A DNA stretch of 27,842 bases from Rhynchosporium graminicola (GCA_900074885.1 FJUW01000017.1:614529-642370), one strand, 5' to 3'; positions 1 through 10,320 are shown, numbered from the stretch's first letter. The notes: a model not told the origin generated them from the letters alone. Numbers and translations are program-made.

Positions 1-2
1 AG

Positions 3-1346
3 AGACTAGCTGATTTTGAGCGTGCAAATAAGAAGGCTTTAGGCGCTATTAAGTCGATTATATCACTTGAAAACCTCGATAGATTTAAGGATAAGACTAG
101 CGCAAAAGACCTATAGGAAGCTATTATAGCTACCTACGGTTCTACTAGCCTAGAGGAGATTAGTAGGTATATAAAACGTATTATCGATAATACCTACTCC
201 TCTTATAAGAATATAGATAAGTATACTAGCGTAATTCAAGCTAGTTCAGTCTATCTAAAGCAGCTTAAGTATAAGATTCTAAAGCTTATACTAGCGAGCC
301 TTATATTTAAAGGTTTACCTAGTTCTTTTAATTCTTTTACTTCTAGGAAGTACGAAGAAATCTCTAATAACCTTTCTTCTATCGATATAGAAGGTTTAAT
401 AAGAGATCTTATATTAGAAGAGGCTAGAATGAATACTTCTACCGACTTATAAGCTAATAAGGCTTTTAAGGAGAAGAATTCGAAAGGCAGTAAGAAGTAT
501 AGTTACTATAATAAAACAAATCATATGAAGGCAAATTGCTATATAAAGAACCCTGAGCTTATACCTAATAAATCGACTAAGAAGAAGTCGAAAGGTAAAG
601 GCGCTAAAGAATCAAAAGAGGAGTCTACTAAAGCCCTTATAAGTTCTTTCAGTAGTACTAGCAGTAGTAGTAATACAGCAGATCAAGCTTACGCTACTAT
701 ATATAACTATAGAATAGTACTCGATTCTGGCGCTTCTGAGCATTATACACCGAATAAAAGCTAGTTATTAGACTATAAACCTGTTTCTAAGAAGTCTATT
801 ACTATTACTAATAGTGATATTTTGCTTATAATAAGGAGAGGAGATATCCCTATAATTACTAGGGAAGGCGATAGAGTACTTATTAAAGACGTAAATTATA
901 TACCTAGCCTTAAAAATACTCTCCTAAGCTCTAAGGAACTAACTAATAAAGATTAGAAAGTTACCTTTAATAAAAAAGGTATAAATATATCTAATAGCTC
1001 TATTAATATAGAAGCTAGATAGTATTATAATACGTACTACTTAGAAGTAGACGTAAATCATGAGCTGCTCGAGCCTGTGTCTTTTAAGGTAGACTCTAAT
1101 AAAAGTAGTAAATTAGACCTATATTATAAGCGTCTATTATATACTAATAAGGAGTTTATCTATAAGACTATAGAAGGATCTAAAGGATTAAAAATCCAAA
1201 AGGGGTTAGATTTATCTAACTATTCTGTCTATAATAGCGGTAAAATACATGCTATAAGTAGTACTAAGCCTATGTCGGATACCCTTCCGCTTACTATCTT
1301 TAATATAGATATAGCGGGCCCTTTTAAGATTAAAAGTCTAAAGGGA
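3..1346 (+). pseudogene. copia-1 polyprotein, part 1: gag, protease, integrase N-terminal half
   Basis: Gag-like helical region from about 1 to 490. A CCHC zinc knuckle follows at 498-539, where the first two Cys are now Tyr (498-500, 507-509) and His (522-524) and the last Cys (537-539) remain. After a Ser-rich linker comes the protease motif DSGAS at 723-737, intact. The pre-integrase HHCC block lies at about 1116-1170 with its His changed to Tyr (LYYKRLLYTNKE). The first integrase catalytic Asp sits at 1308-1310 in FNIDIAGPF. In-frame stops occur at positions where Gln or Trp is expected, for example after KD in the protease-integrase linker. The frame is cut at 1346 by an inserted LTR element and resumes at 3564. 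Short ORFs at 525-764 and 1077-1403 are pieces of this frame. Confidence 0.9.
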
Positions 1347-1351
1347 GAAAG
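1347..1351. repeat. target-site duplication GAAAG, left copy
   Basis: GAAAG directly before the TG of the 5' LTR at 1352. The same five bases follow the 3' LTR at 3559-3563. Removing one copy and the insert rejoins the copia integrase frame (GE / RFF) without a shift. Confidence 0.95.
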
Positions 1352-1553
1352 TGTAATAGCGCATAGTATACGTAGCAGATACAGGCCAGTATCAGTGCCT
1401 TAGGTATACCCTCCTTATATATATAGAAGGTGCAGACTCCTTTAGAGCTCTATATATTTCTGTTTCCTTTATACTAGACTATATAAGATCGCTCTTAGCT
1501 TTCCTACTTATTTATTCTTACTTATATATCGCCTTAAGTCTTATATTATTATA
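1352..1553 (+). repeat. 5' LTR of gag-only element copy 1 (202 bp)
   Basis: Starts TGTAATAGCGC and ends GTTATA. The least mutated copies give TGTGACGGCGC...TCGTTACA, so the ancestral ends are TG...CA. Contains a TATA-rich stretch (about 1415-1425) suitable as a promoter. Aligns end to end with 3357-3558, 9447-9648, 10593-10794 and the reverse of 8110-8311 and 11468-11669. Confidence 0.92.
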
Positions 1554-2243
1554 TTAAATAGAAAGAATAAGACCGCTAGAGATAATATTAAATAATATCT
1601 TACTTAGAAAACTCGATTCGCACGTATAACTACTAAGGAGCTCTTTACTAAGTTATCTCTACTTACTTTAGATTTTCGGAATTATACGGAAACAGTTAGT
1701 ACTATTAATTACGAATTCGATAGTTAGGTTTTCAAAAGAGCTAAGATTCTAGAGATCTCTTAGATAGCTAGGAATTTAAACGTAATTTAGCCTTAGAAGC
1801 ACTAGTATTACTGCGAAGTTACTCTCAGATACTTTGAAACTCGTTCTTTCGTACGTACGAAGTAAAACAGCAGATGAATTTTAAGTAGAAACTTCCCTAT
1901 AGGCCTTAATATTTATTATCCTCTTATCTGATTTTAACCTTCCGAAAGCAGCTCTAATAGCGAAAAACCTTACTTTTAAGCTAAGACGAAGTAGCTTATT
2001 ACCTTAGTAGAAATTATCGGAATTTAACTCGTAATCCTTATACTCTAGTATAATTTAGCCCCTTTTAGTAGAATCGACCTCCCTCTACTAGAATTTTTAA
2101 TTTAATACTTTTTATATCTACTTAATAAAGATATCTAACTCTTCTTAATCTTTCGGCTTCTTTAGAATTCGATTTCGACTTTCGCTTCTTCTATAACTTT
2201 TAAGTATTCTATTACTTTCGCTTAGCCTCGCTTACTTAATACT

Positions 2244-3247
2244 ATACCTCCTAAGAAGGCTTAGCTAGCTCCTATAGCTTTACCGGAATACTCTCGCAGT
2301 CCCTCTGATTCTATACTTATTATAGAATTACTTTAATCGATTAAAGACTATTAATTATAAATAGAATTAACTACTTAGGAGCTTTCTATTAGTATTAGTC
2401 GTATCGAATAGATATTTACTGAATTTTTATATACTTAAGTATAATTAATAAACTCTAGACCTTCGGTAAACCTTAGACTTTTAGTAAACTTAGTATTATA
2501 ATTACTAATAGAACTTACCCTTAAATACTCTTTAATTAATAATTTATAGACCTCTAGTAAGTCGTAACTAACTAAAAGTATTAATAATTTTAATATAAGG
2601 ATTAACTTATCTTTTAGCTAATAGTATACTTTTATTTAGGACTAACTAGAAGTTAATTCAGACTAATATCCGACTACGCGTGCTTATAAAGCGCTAGTCT
2701 AGAGCTTTACTTCTAGCTTTATAAGAGGTTACTTAGAACTATAGTATCTCTCGGAAATTACGCTTTTCTTTTTTATTAAAGAGATAATTTCAGTACTCGC
2801 TTCTTATTACCTTTCCGGACTCGAAACGGAGTAATATTAGACCGAATTTCATAAGCTTTTAATAAACAAGAGTCCTTTTTATAATTCTGTATAAAGTTCT
2901 AAAGCTCGGTAATTCTCAGAGGTATAGCTAAATCAGAGTAGTACTTTTACCTCTAGCTAAAGCTTACTATACGGCTACGTATAGCTACCGCTCTAATTAA
3001 GTACTCTTAGAAGACTGATTATTTAGCTATAGTCTCTTCTCTTATAGCACTTGATTTAAAACTCTCTCGACTACTTTTAATACCTCGAGCTACTCTAGCT
3101 CTACCGATAGTTAGTACGTCTTCTGAGCCCTTAATACCTATCGAGGAAGTATAGTATTATTACTATAAGAAGTATAGTTATTATAAGGGAGATTATCTGA
3201 TATTAAAGATAAAGAAGAAGTGATTTACGTCTTATGCTTTAGATTAA
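2244..3247 (+). pseudogene. gag of gag-only element copy 1, zinc-knuckle protein
   Basis: The frame opens with PPKKA at 2247, and the codon where Met should be (2244-2246) is ATA, as expected from RIP of ATG. The frame runs Pro/Ser-rich, then a Gag-like body, to about 2990. Many TAG/TAA stand where Gln or Trp is expected. The continuation (KTDYLAIVSSL..., Ser/Pro linker, zinc knuckle) is in the -1 frame from about 3000. The knuckle spacing C-x2-C-x4-H-x4-C is kept at 3155-3193, but all four ligands are now Tyr (3155, 3164, 3179, 3191). The protein would coat element RNA in virus-like particles. Family assignment rests on the knuckle and position; I do not recognise the N-terminal body. Confidence 0.75.
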
Positions 3248-3316
3248 TAATTACTTAGATTTTATTTAGAATTTAACTAGATTTAACTCTCTTTTCTTTT
3301 GTTTTTTATTTACCTT

Positions 3317-3340
3317 TAAAGGCTCGAGGGCGAGCCTTTA
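3317..3340 (+). other. perfect hairpin just before the polypurine tract
   Basis: TAAAGGCTCG / AGGG loop / CGAGCCTTTA, a 10-bp perfect stem. It recurs at the same place in the - copy (8328-8351) and in shortened form in the nested copy (10555-10574). It could be an RNA structure used in packaging or 3' processing. Alternatively it is a leftover of a pol C-terminus, since one frame reads KARGRAF. Confidence 0.6.
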
Positions 3341-3342
3341 TC

Positions 3343-3356
3343 TTAGAAGAGGGTAA
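3343..3356 (+). other. polypurine tract of copy 1
   Basis: TTAGAAGAGGGTAA touches the 3' LTR. In the nested copy the same site reads AGAAGGGGGTAA, which is the less mutated form. Expected plus-strand primer site. Confidence 0.7.
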
Positions 3357-3558
3357 TATAATAGCGCATAATATACGTAGCAGATATAGGCTAGTATTAG
3401 TGCCTTAGGCATACCCTCCTTATATATATAGAAGGTGCAGACTCCTTTAGAGCTCTGCATCTTTCTGTTTCCTTTATACTAGACTATATAAGATCACTCT
3501 TAGCCTCTCTACTTATTTATTCTTACTTATATACTGCCTTAAGTCTTATATCGTTATA
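3357..3558 (+). repeat. 3' LTR of gag-only element copy 1 (202 bp)
   Basis: Same length and order as 1352-1553, starting TATAATAGCGC (TG mutated to TA) and ending TCGTTATA. Differences between the two LTRs are mostly C/T and G/A, as RIP would make, so they cannot be used to date the insertion. Confidence 0.92.
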
Positions 3559-3563
3559 GAAAG
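3559..3563. repeat. target-site duplication GAAAG, right copy
   Basis: Matches 1347-1351 exactly and begins the rest of the copia integrase frame. Confidence 0.95.
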
Positions 3564-6264
3564 ATTCTTCTTAACTATTATATATAGAGGCTCTAGAGCT
3601 ATTTGGGTATACGCTCTAAAATATAAGGCTAAGGCCTATGATACCTTAATCGAGTGGTATAATATAATAACTACTTAATTTAAGTAAAGTAAATCAAAAA
3701 TCGTTACTAAAATTAGAGCCTTTAAGCTAGATAACGCTAGGGAGTTTAAATCTAATAAATAGACTATCTTTTATAAAGATAAAGGTATTATTTGTGAATA
3801 TACTAGTCCTTACTCTCCTGAGTAAAACAGTATAGCAGAGCGTTTAAATCGATATATTATAGAAAAGCTTATAGCTATCTGTATAGATAAGAATATACTC
3901 TTATTCCTTTAGTTTTAAATAATCTAAGGAATAGCTTATATAAAGAATCGCTCTTATAATTCAATTATTAAAAAGAGTCCCTTTGAAGTTCTCTTTAGTA
4001 AAAAGCCTACTCTTGATTATATTAGAGTATTAAGCTCTCTTACTTACGTTCTTATTAATAAAAGGAGTAATAAGTTTAAAGATAAGTCCGATAGAGGTAT
4101 ACTTATAAGGTATAAGTCCGCAAATAACTTCTTAGTATATATACCTGAGAAGAGAGCTATAATAAGCTCTAAAAACGTCCTAATTAAGGAAGATTTAACT
4201 TTTAAGGACGAAGTGATCTCTAAGGAAGAATTAGAATCCTTTGATAAGACACTTAACGATTACGAGACCTCTAACTGTTTAAATCGCGTGATTTCTTTAC
4301 CTATAAATACTCCTAAATCAGACTTATCTAAGGCTGAAAACTCGGAGAAAATCGATAGTAAAACGGCTGATAATTTATTAAATGAAGAAAACGTCATAGA
4401 AGATACAGAACTTGATCTCTTTAACGATATAGCCGAAGAATCTATAGTAGAAATACCTAAACGAGGTATAAAACGTAGAAGGGACTACTCTAATTAGGTA
4501 CCTAAAGTTACTACTAGAAGTAACGCTAAAGACCCTGATATAGCCTTAGCTATTCAGAATAATAAGCGATTAATTCAAGAGAAGAAAGAGGCTTATAGCG
4601 TATATAAAAACGTTATTAACTTAGCTTGCTAAGCTTTTATTAGCTCTAAATCAGACGAAGAAATTAGGCTATCACCTGATCCGGAAAGAATCCTTATTAA
4701 AAAGGATCCGGAAGTAGTTATCTACGAGCCTAAGAGCTATAAAGAAGCTATAAATAGTCCTTATAAGGATTATTAGCTAAAAGCTATAAATAAAGAAATT
4801 GCCTCTCTTGAAAATCATAATACGTGGAAAGTAGTCGATAGTAATACTAAGACTATAAAACTACTAAAAACTCGCTGGGTCTATAAGATCAAAGAACTAG
4901 AGAGCGAGTACTACGAATTTAAAGCTAGATTCGTAGCTAAGGGGTTTGAGCAATTATACGGTATAAACTACTTAGATATATACGCTAGTGTAGTAAAGCA
5001 AATAGCTTGGCGTCTTATATTTGCCTTAGTAATACTCTATAAGTAGTATATATATAAGATCGATATGATCTCCGCTTTTATATAGAGTGATATAGACGTT
5101 AATACCTTATATATTTACCCCCCGGAAGGCGTAGATTATTACGCTAATAAACTCCTCCTACTCTGGAAAGCGTTATATAATCTTAAGTAATCAGCTAGAC
5201 TATAGTTTATTACGCTTAAGGAGGTATTAGTTAATAAATTCGGATTTAAGTTAATCCTATCTGAATATTGCATATTAGTTAATAAAGAGCTTAAGATTAT
5301 AATCTATATATACGTGGATAATCTAGCTCTAATTAGCCCTGATATAAGTACTATTAAGTCCTTGATTAAAGAATTAAAACACTTCTTTAAACTCAAGGAC
5401 TTAGGGCTAATAAAAGACTATTTAGGTATTGAAATTGACTATAATAGAGATCAGGGCTATATGAAGCTCTATCAAGCTAGCTATATAGAGAAGGTACTAG
5501 CTCGGTTTGACTTATCAGAGAGTAAACCGAAGAATACGCCTATGGATTTAAAGGTCAAATTAGAACCTAATTCTAATAAAGCTACTAAGGAAGATATATC
5601 ATAGTTTCAGTAAGTAATAAGCTGCTTACTATTCCTTACGCTAGCTACTAGGCCTGATATAAGCTACGCTGTGATTAAAGTAGCTAGGTTCTCTAGTAAC
5701 CCTAGCGATACGTATATCTTAGCTGCAAAGAACGTACTTAGATACCTTAAAGGTTCTATTAAACTAGGCTTAGTTTATATTAATAGCTCTAGTAAATACG
5801 TTAGCGGATACTGCGATTCTGACTATGCCGGAGATATTAGTACGGCTAAGTCCACTAGCGGCTATTCCTTCTATATAGGAAGCTGCTTATTCTCTTGGAA
5901 GTCGAAGTTGCAATCGATTATAGCTCAGTCTACTATAGAAGCTGAATATATAGCTATTAATTCGGCAGTTAAAGAAGCGGTCTATATAAGATAACTTCTT
6001 ACCGAATTAGGCTATTACTTCTAAGAGAGGTTCCCGGTGTTTACTGATAATAACAGCGCTTTATTACTCTCTAAAAACCCTTAATTCCATGAGAGAACTA
6101 AGCATATAGCTGTAAAGTACCACTTTGTTAGGGACCTAATTAATCAAGGTACTATAGATTTAATCTATATTAGTACTTTGAAGCAAAAGGCAGACGGGTT
6201 TACTAAAGCCCTAGATAGGCCTAAATTTAAGGAGTTTATAAAACACCTTGAACTAGCTTATTAG
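3564..6264 (+). pseudogene. copia-1 polyprotein, part 2: integrase, RT (RVT_2), RNase H
   Basis: Continues the frame of 3-1346. Integrase: second Asp at 3730-3732 (KLDNAREF) and catalytic Glu at 3838-3840 (SIAERLNR), 36 codons apart, the DD35E spacing. A charged linker follows (4213-4497 is an open piece of it). RT from about 4720: WKVVD, TRWVYKIK, RFVAKGFEQ, YKIDMISAF. The catalytic YVDD box reads YVDN because GAT became AAT at 5320-5322. Then LSESKPKNTPM, the RNase H part with YCDSDYAGD (about 5812-5838), SIIAQSTIEAEYIA, TDNNSALLLS and ADGFTKAL near the end. First stop after the conserved end is at 6262. Decay is by stops only; no indel was found. Confidence 0.92.
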
Positions 6265-6446
6265 AGCTAGTAATTCAGATTGTTATAAGAGAATTAGGTT
6301 TATTTAACCTAGGAGGGTAGCTACGAGGTGGTATTTCCATTCCTTATTATATTTCTTTTATAATAATCCAAGGGTAGTCGATTAGTGATTTACCCTATAT
6401 ATAGTTCTGTTTTAAAACTGACTATAAGGCTCTGATTAAGGGGGCG
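6265..6446 (+). other. copia-1 3' untranslated stretch and polypurine tract
   Basis: AT-rich non-coding link between the end of RNase H and the LTR. It ends in AAGGGGGCG (6438-6446), a purine run touching the LTR start and the likely plus-strand primer. Confidence 0.75.
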
Positions 6447-6916
6447 TGTTGGATTTGTAACTAGTACCTTGGTCAGTTCTGCCTGCATTAGCATATACAC
6501 CCTGTACCTTGTCAGTACATGGTCTTAGTACCTAGTTCAGTACCTTGCCCATGTACCTTATTGTACCTGGCACCTACACCCTGTACCTTGTCAACAGCCT
6601 GTATCCTGTATACTCTATTTGAGTTACCATGAAGGTTCTCGATAGAGTTCTACTACTCTCTAGTACGCATATCGTACTTCTAGAGGTTTCTACTGACGTA
6701 CTACTAACGTAGTATGATTCTACGGTATACGTGTCTTCTTCTATGGAGTTCTGTATTACGTAGTATAGAATATTCTAGAGAGCTCACATAGCTATATAAG
6801 TAGCTAGAATCTCTCCTATAGTTAGCTCTCTTCAAGCAAGCAAATAAAGCAAGTCAAATTAATCACCTATTATTCTGTTATTCTGACCTTCGGCCGATTT
6901 CCACCCTCAATTTTCA
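6447..6916 (+). repeat. 3' LTR of copia-1 (about 470 bp)
   Basis: Starts TGTTGGATTTG right after the polypurine tract. The best TG...CA end is TTTTCA at 6916, but the 3' limit is provisional because the 5' LTR lies outside the window. A 19-bp word, TACACCCTGTACCTTGTCA, is repeated at 6496-6514 and 6575-6593 within a cluster of GTACCTTG/GTACCTGG words, probably U3 repeats. A TATA box (TATATAAG, 6793-6800) lies about 120 bp from the end. The first 190 bp keep many CA and TG dinucleotides, unlike the element body. Confidence 0.75.
6793..6800 (+). promoter_or_regulatory. TATA box in copia-1 LTR
   Basis: TATATAAG inside the LTR, in the right direction and at a fitting position for the retroelement promoter. 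Called by sequence only. Confidence 0.5.
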
Positions 6917-6989
6917 TAATAAGAAGTTAAGTTAAGCTTTTATTACTTAGTATTATTAGCTAATTTCTATTAATAAAACCTAGATCTAC

Positions 6990-7452
6990 TTAGAGTAAGT
7001 CCGTAAGATTAAAAGGAAAGTCGACTATTAAGTCGAATAAGAGGTCGATAGGGATATTAGAACTAGAGGGTTCTACGCCTACTAACTTAGTATTATTAAG
7101 TACTCTTTCTTTTTCTTATTTCTCTTTTTTTTCTTTTTCTAGAGCTTTAAGAGTATCGAGCTTAGCTATCGAGTTCAGACTAGTAGTAATTATCTTTTAC
7201 TACCTTTCGTATAAGAAACGTTTCTATTTCTTTAAACCTTATAATTCGCGCATAGAACTTAGCTATAGCTAAGTCTTTCTTATCCTCTAATTTTTCAATT
7301 TAGGAATTAAGACTTTCCTATTCGGAAGCTATAGGTATCTAGTTCCTTATACGAATATCGTAGGATTTATTCAATCGGGCGTAATAACTATACCGGGTTA
7401 ATTTAGGGTTGCGAGATAATATATACTTTTTATATTCCGCCTTTTTATATCT
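6990..7452 (-). pseudogene. Lys/Glu-rich coiled-coil protein remnant, left arm copy
   Basis: Read on the - strand it begins RYKKAEYKKYI, then YDIR and a Lys/Glu-rich coiled-coil stretch, and ends in an acidic tail with DLL just before a stop at 6990-6992. It is the mirror copy of 12868-13314. A 13-bp difference in the middle puts the two halves in different frames. I recall similar tails in fungal repeat-borne proteins but cannot name the family. Non-functional. Confidence 0.55.
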
Positions 7453-7631
7453 AGTATATAATACTATAATTTTATTACTTAATTCTATTTATCTTCTAAG
7501 TATAATATAATCGATTCGTTTAGTTAAGCGTTCGGGGGGTATACTAAAAGAAGAAAATAGCTATAAGTAGACGTCGATATTTCCTTAGGTATACTTAAGC
7601 GTAGGGATACGCTAAGACAGAAGGGGGATAG

Positions 7632-8058
7632 TATTACGAATCGGCCTAGTTCTTAGCACTAAAAAGAGTTAGTACTATTAGAGGAGAAGCACTAATACGG
7701 TTATAATACAGACTAGCGAGTAGTATTATACACCTACCTATATTGTAGTAATAATAGTATTATAGCTATAGGTGATCCAGGATCACGTGATATACTAGAC
7801 TACTAGACAGGTCGCGAGAGCTTACGCGCTCTGTAAGACGGTCTTATATAGCTAGCATAAGAGAACGAAAGTTCTATATAAGACTAGCACTTTTACTACT
7901 AGATAGGAGCTTCGTGCTTAAATTCATAAAGTAATTAATACTTACTTCTAATATCTTAATTCTAATTAAGAACTGAACTTCTTATTTACTTTACTTTATA
8001 GTTAATACTAACTGACGAGCCTGTATACCGCGTACTAGTCAGAACCAGGAATGTTACA
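7632..8058 (-). repeat. LTR-like block in the left arm
   Basis: On the - strand it runs from TGTAACATTCC to CGTAATA, a possible TG...CA unit of 427 bp with the Lys/Glu-rich frame downstream, which would fit 5' LTR, leader, gag. On + it is preceded by a purine run (AAGGGGGAT, 7621-7629), so the orientation is not settled. The matching block in the right arm is 12191-12685 (495 bp, with extra sequence). Confidence 0.35.
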
Positions 8059-8104
8059 CTAGCGTACCCTGCGCCGGAAGTCTCCTCTTTAATAATAAAT
8101 AGAT

Positions 8105-8109
8105 CTTCG
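8105..8109. repeat. target-site duplication CTTCG, left copy
   Basis: CTTCG directly before the LTR end at 8110, repeated at 11670-11674. Removing the insert joins the two parts of the left arm, and this join matches the right arm around 11950 (TTAACGAAGATC). Confidence 0.95.
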
Positions 8110-8311
8110 TGTAACGACACAAGACTTAAGACGGTATATAAGTAAGAATAAATAAGTAGGAAGGCTAAGAGCGATCTTATATAGTCTAGTATAAAGGAAA
8201 CAGAAAGATATAGAGCTCTAAAGGAGTCTGCACCTTCTATAAATATAAGGAGGGTATACCTAAGGCACTGATACTGGCCTGTATCTGCTACGTATATTAT
8301 ACGCTATTATA
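8110..8311 (-). repeat. 3' LTR of copy 2 (202 bp)
   Basis: Reverse complement of the family LTR. On + it starts TGTAACGACAC and ends CGCTATTATA, next to the polypurine tract complement ATTACCCCCTTCT. Confidence 0.92.
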
Positions 8312-8327
8312 TTACCCCCTTCTAAGA

Positions 8328-8351
8328 TAAAGGCTCGCTCTCGAGCCTTTA
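8328..8351 (-). other. hairpin before the polypurine tract, copy 2
   Basis: TAAAGGCTCG / CTCT / CGAGCCTTTA, the same 10-bp stem as in copy 1 with one loop change. RIP has hit sequence on both sides but not the stem. Confidence 0.6.
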
Positions 8352-8420
8352 AAAGTAAATAAAAAACAAAAGAAAAGATAATTAAATTAAGTTAAATTCC
8401 AAATAAAATCTAAGTAATTA

Positions 8421-9425
8421 TTAATCTAAAGCGTAAGACGTAAATCACTCCTTCTTTATCTTTAATATTAGATAATCGCCCTTATAGTAACTATACTTCT
8501 TATAGTAGTAATACTATACTTCCTCGATAGGTATTAAGAGCTTAGAAGATATACTACCTATTAGTAGAGCTAGAGTAGCTCGAGGTATTAAAGGTAATCG
8601 AGAGAGTTCTAAATCGAGTGCTATAAGAGAAGAGACTATAGCTGAATAATTAGTCTTCTAAGAGTACTTAATTAGAGCGGCAGCTATATATAGCTATATA
8701 ATAAGCTTTAGCTAGAGGTAAAAGTACTACTCTGATTTAGCTATACCTCTGAGAATTACTAAGCTTTAGAACTTTATATAGAATTATAAAAAGGACTCCT
8801 TTTTTATTAAAAGCTTATGAAATTCGGTCTAATACTACTCCGTTTCGAGTCCGGAAAAGTAGTAAGAAGCGAGTACTAAAATTATCTCTTTAGTAAAAGA
8901 GAAAGGTATAATTTCCGAGAGATACTATAGTTCTAAGTAACTTCTTATAAAGCTAGAAGTAAAGCTCTAGACTAGCGCTTTATAAGTACGTATAGTCAGG
9001 TATTAGTCTAAATTAACTTCTAGTTAGTTCTGAATAGAAGTATACTATTAGCTAAAAGAACACTTAATCCTTATATTAAGATTATTGATACTTTTAGTTA
9101 GTTATAACTTACTAGAGGTTTATAAATTATTAATTAAAGAGCGTTTAAGAGTAAGTTCTATTAGTAATTATAATACCGAGTTTACTAAAGGTCTAAGGTT
9201 TACTAAAGGTCTAGAGTTTATTAATTATACCTAAGTACGTAAAAACTCGGCAAATATCTATTCGATATAACTAATACTAATAGAAAGCTCCTAAGTAGTT
9301 AATTCTATTTATAATTAATAGTCTTTAATCGATTAAAGTAATTCTATAATAAGTACAGAATCGGAGGGGCTACGAGAGTATTCCGGTAAAGCTATAGGAG
9401 CTAGCTAAGCCTTCTTAAGAGGTAT
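8421..9425 (-). pseudogene. gag of gag-only element copy 2, zinc-knuckle protein
   Basis: Reverse-strand counterpart of 2244-3247, nearly the same length. The start codon is again ATA (complement at 9423-9425) followed by a PP codon pair and KK. The knuckle segment lies at about 8465-8510 with the same Tyr replacements (YYYYKKYSYYKGDY). The body and the knuckle are in different frames with the same spacing as in copy 1, so the frame change was already present when both copies were made. Confidence 0.7.
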
Positions 9426-9441
9426 AGTATTAGGTAAGCGA

Positions 9442-9446
9442 GGCTA
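9442..9446. repeat. target-site duplication GGCTA, left copy
   Basis: GGCTA before the LTR at 9447, repeated at 10795-10799 after the second LTR. The insertion point is about 20 bp upstream of the gag start of copy 2. Confidence 0.95.
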
Positions 9447-9648
9447 TGTGACGGCGCATAGTATACGTGGCAGATACGGGCCAGTATCAGTGCCTTAGGC
9501 ATACCCTCCTTATATATATAGAAGGTATAGACTCCTTTAGAGCTCTGCATCTTTCTGTTTCCTTCGTATTAGACTATATAAGATCGCTCTTAGCCTCCCT
9601 ACTTATTTATTCTTGCTTATATACCGCCTTAAGTCTTATATCGTTATA
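9447..9648 (+). repeat. 5' LTR of copy 3 (202 bp)
   Basis: Starts TGTGACGGCGC, the best preserved left terminus of the family. A 61-codon open frame at 9467-9652 lies wholly inside the LTR and is not taken as a gene. Confidence 0.93.
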
Positions 9649-9675
9649 TTAAATAGAAAGATTAAGACTACCGGG

Positions 9676-10320
9676 GATAGTATTAAATAATATCTCACCT
9701 AGAAAACTCGATTCGGACGTACGACTTCGACTATTAGGGAGCTCTTCGCTGAGTTATCTCTACTTACCTTAGATTTTCGGAATCATACGGAAACAGTTAG
9801 TACTATTAATTACGAATTCGATAGTTAGGTTTTTAAAAGAGCCGAGATTCCAGAGATCTCTCGGACAGCTAGGAATTTGAACGTAATTCAGCCTCAGAAG
9901 CACTAGTATTACTGCGAAGTCACTCTCGGATACTTCGAAACTTATTCCTTCGTGCGTACGAAGTAAAACAGCAGATAAATTTTAGGTAGAAACTTCCCTA
10001 TAGGCCCTAATATTTATTAACTCCTTACCCGACTTTAACCTTCCGAAAGCAGCTCTAATAGCGAAAAACCTTACTTTTAAGCTAGGACGAAGTAGCTTAT
10101 TACCCTAGCGGAAATTACCGGAATCCGACTCGTAACCCCCGTACCCCGGTATAATTTGTCCCCCTCGGCAGAATCGACCTCCCTCTACTAGAACCTTTAA
10201 TTTAACACTTTCTATATCTACTTAATAAAGATATCTGACCCTCCTTAATCTTTTAGCTTCTTTAGAATTCGATTTAGACCTTCGTTTCTTTCGCAACCTT
10301 CAAGTGTTTCAATCACTCGC
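9676..10320 (+). other. gag-only element leader with an open-like frame
   Basis: One + frame through the leader has long stretches without stops (for example about 9715-9830 and 10095-10190) broken mainly by TAG/TAA at possible Gln/Trp codons. It reads as protein-like but matches no family I recognise. The same leader is in copies 1 and 2, more mutated. It may be a lost upstream ORF, captured sequence, or chance. Confidence 0.3.

Larger units (their letters stand above)
1352..3558 (+). mobile_element. gag-only LTR retrotransposon, full-length copy 1 (2207 bp)
   Basis: Bounded by two 202-bp direct repeats in the same orientation, with a perfect 5-bp target duplication. Internal region 1554-3356 (1803 bp): a leader of about 690 bp, a degraded gag (2244-3247), a short hairpin, then a purine-rich tract touching the 3' LTR. 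No protease, RT or integrase motif is visible, so this is a non-autonomous element of the kind called TR-GAG (terminal repeats plus GAG). Subtracting the nested insert from the - strand copy at 8110-11669 gives the same 2207 bp, so this is the real full length of the family and not a local deletion. No tRNA-type primer binding site (TGG...) is seen after the 5' LTR. Confidence 0.9.
1..6916 (+). mobile_element. Ty1/copia LTR retrotransposon (copia-1), 5' end outside the window
   Basis: Old copia-type retroelement with the order gag, protease, integrase, RT, RNase H, polypurine tract, 3' LTR. The window opens inside gag, so the 5' LTR and gag start are missing. The polyprotein frame starts at codon position 3 of the window and is interrupted only by the 2207-bp insertion at 1352-3558. 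That insertion plus its 5-bp target duplication shifts the window frame by one, and the frame downstream matches this exactly, so the element itself has no frameshift. Decay is by stop codons and C-to-T/G-to-A changes. It cannot make active protein. Confidence 0.93.
6918..8109. repeat. long inverted repeat, left arm (outer part)
   Basis: The reverse complement matches the right arm at about 11950-13385, with mostly C/T and G/A differences. Landmarks: 6921-6955 matches the reverse of 13350-13383, 7430-7460 that of 12860-12900, 7760-7800 that of 12455-12490, and 8049-8109 that of 11950-12000. The arm is interrupted at 8110 by the - strand gag-only element and continues at 11670-11766. Compared with the right arm it lacks about 190 bp (12001-12190) and about 70 bp (near 12580-12650), and has a 13-bp gain inside the coding remnant. 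Confidence 0.85.
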
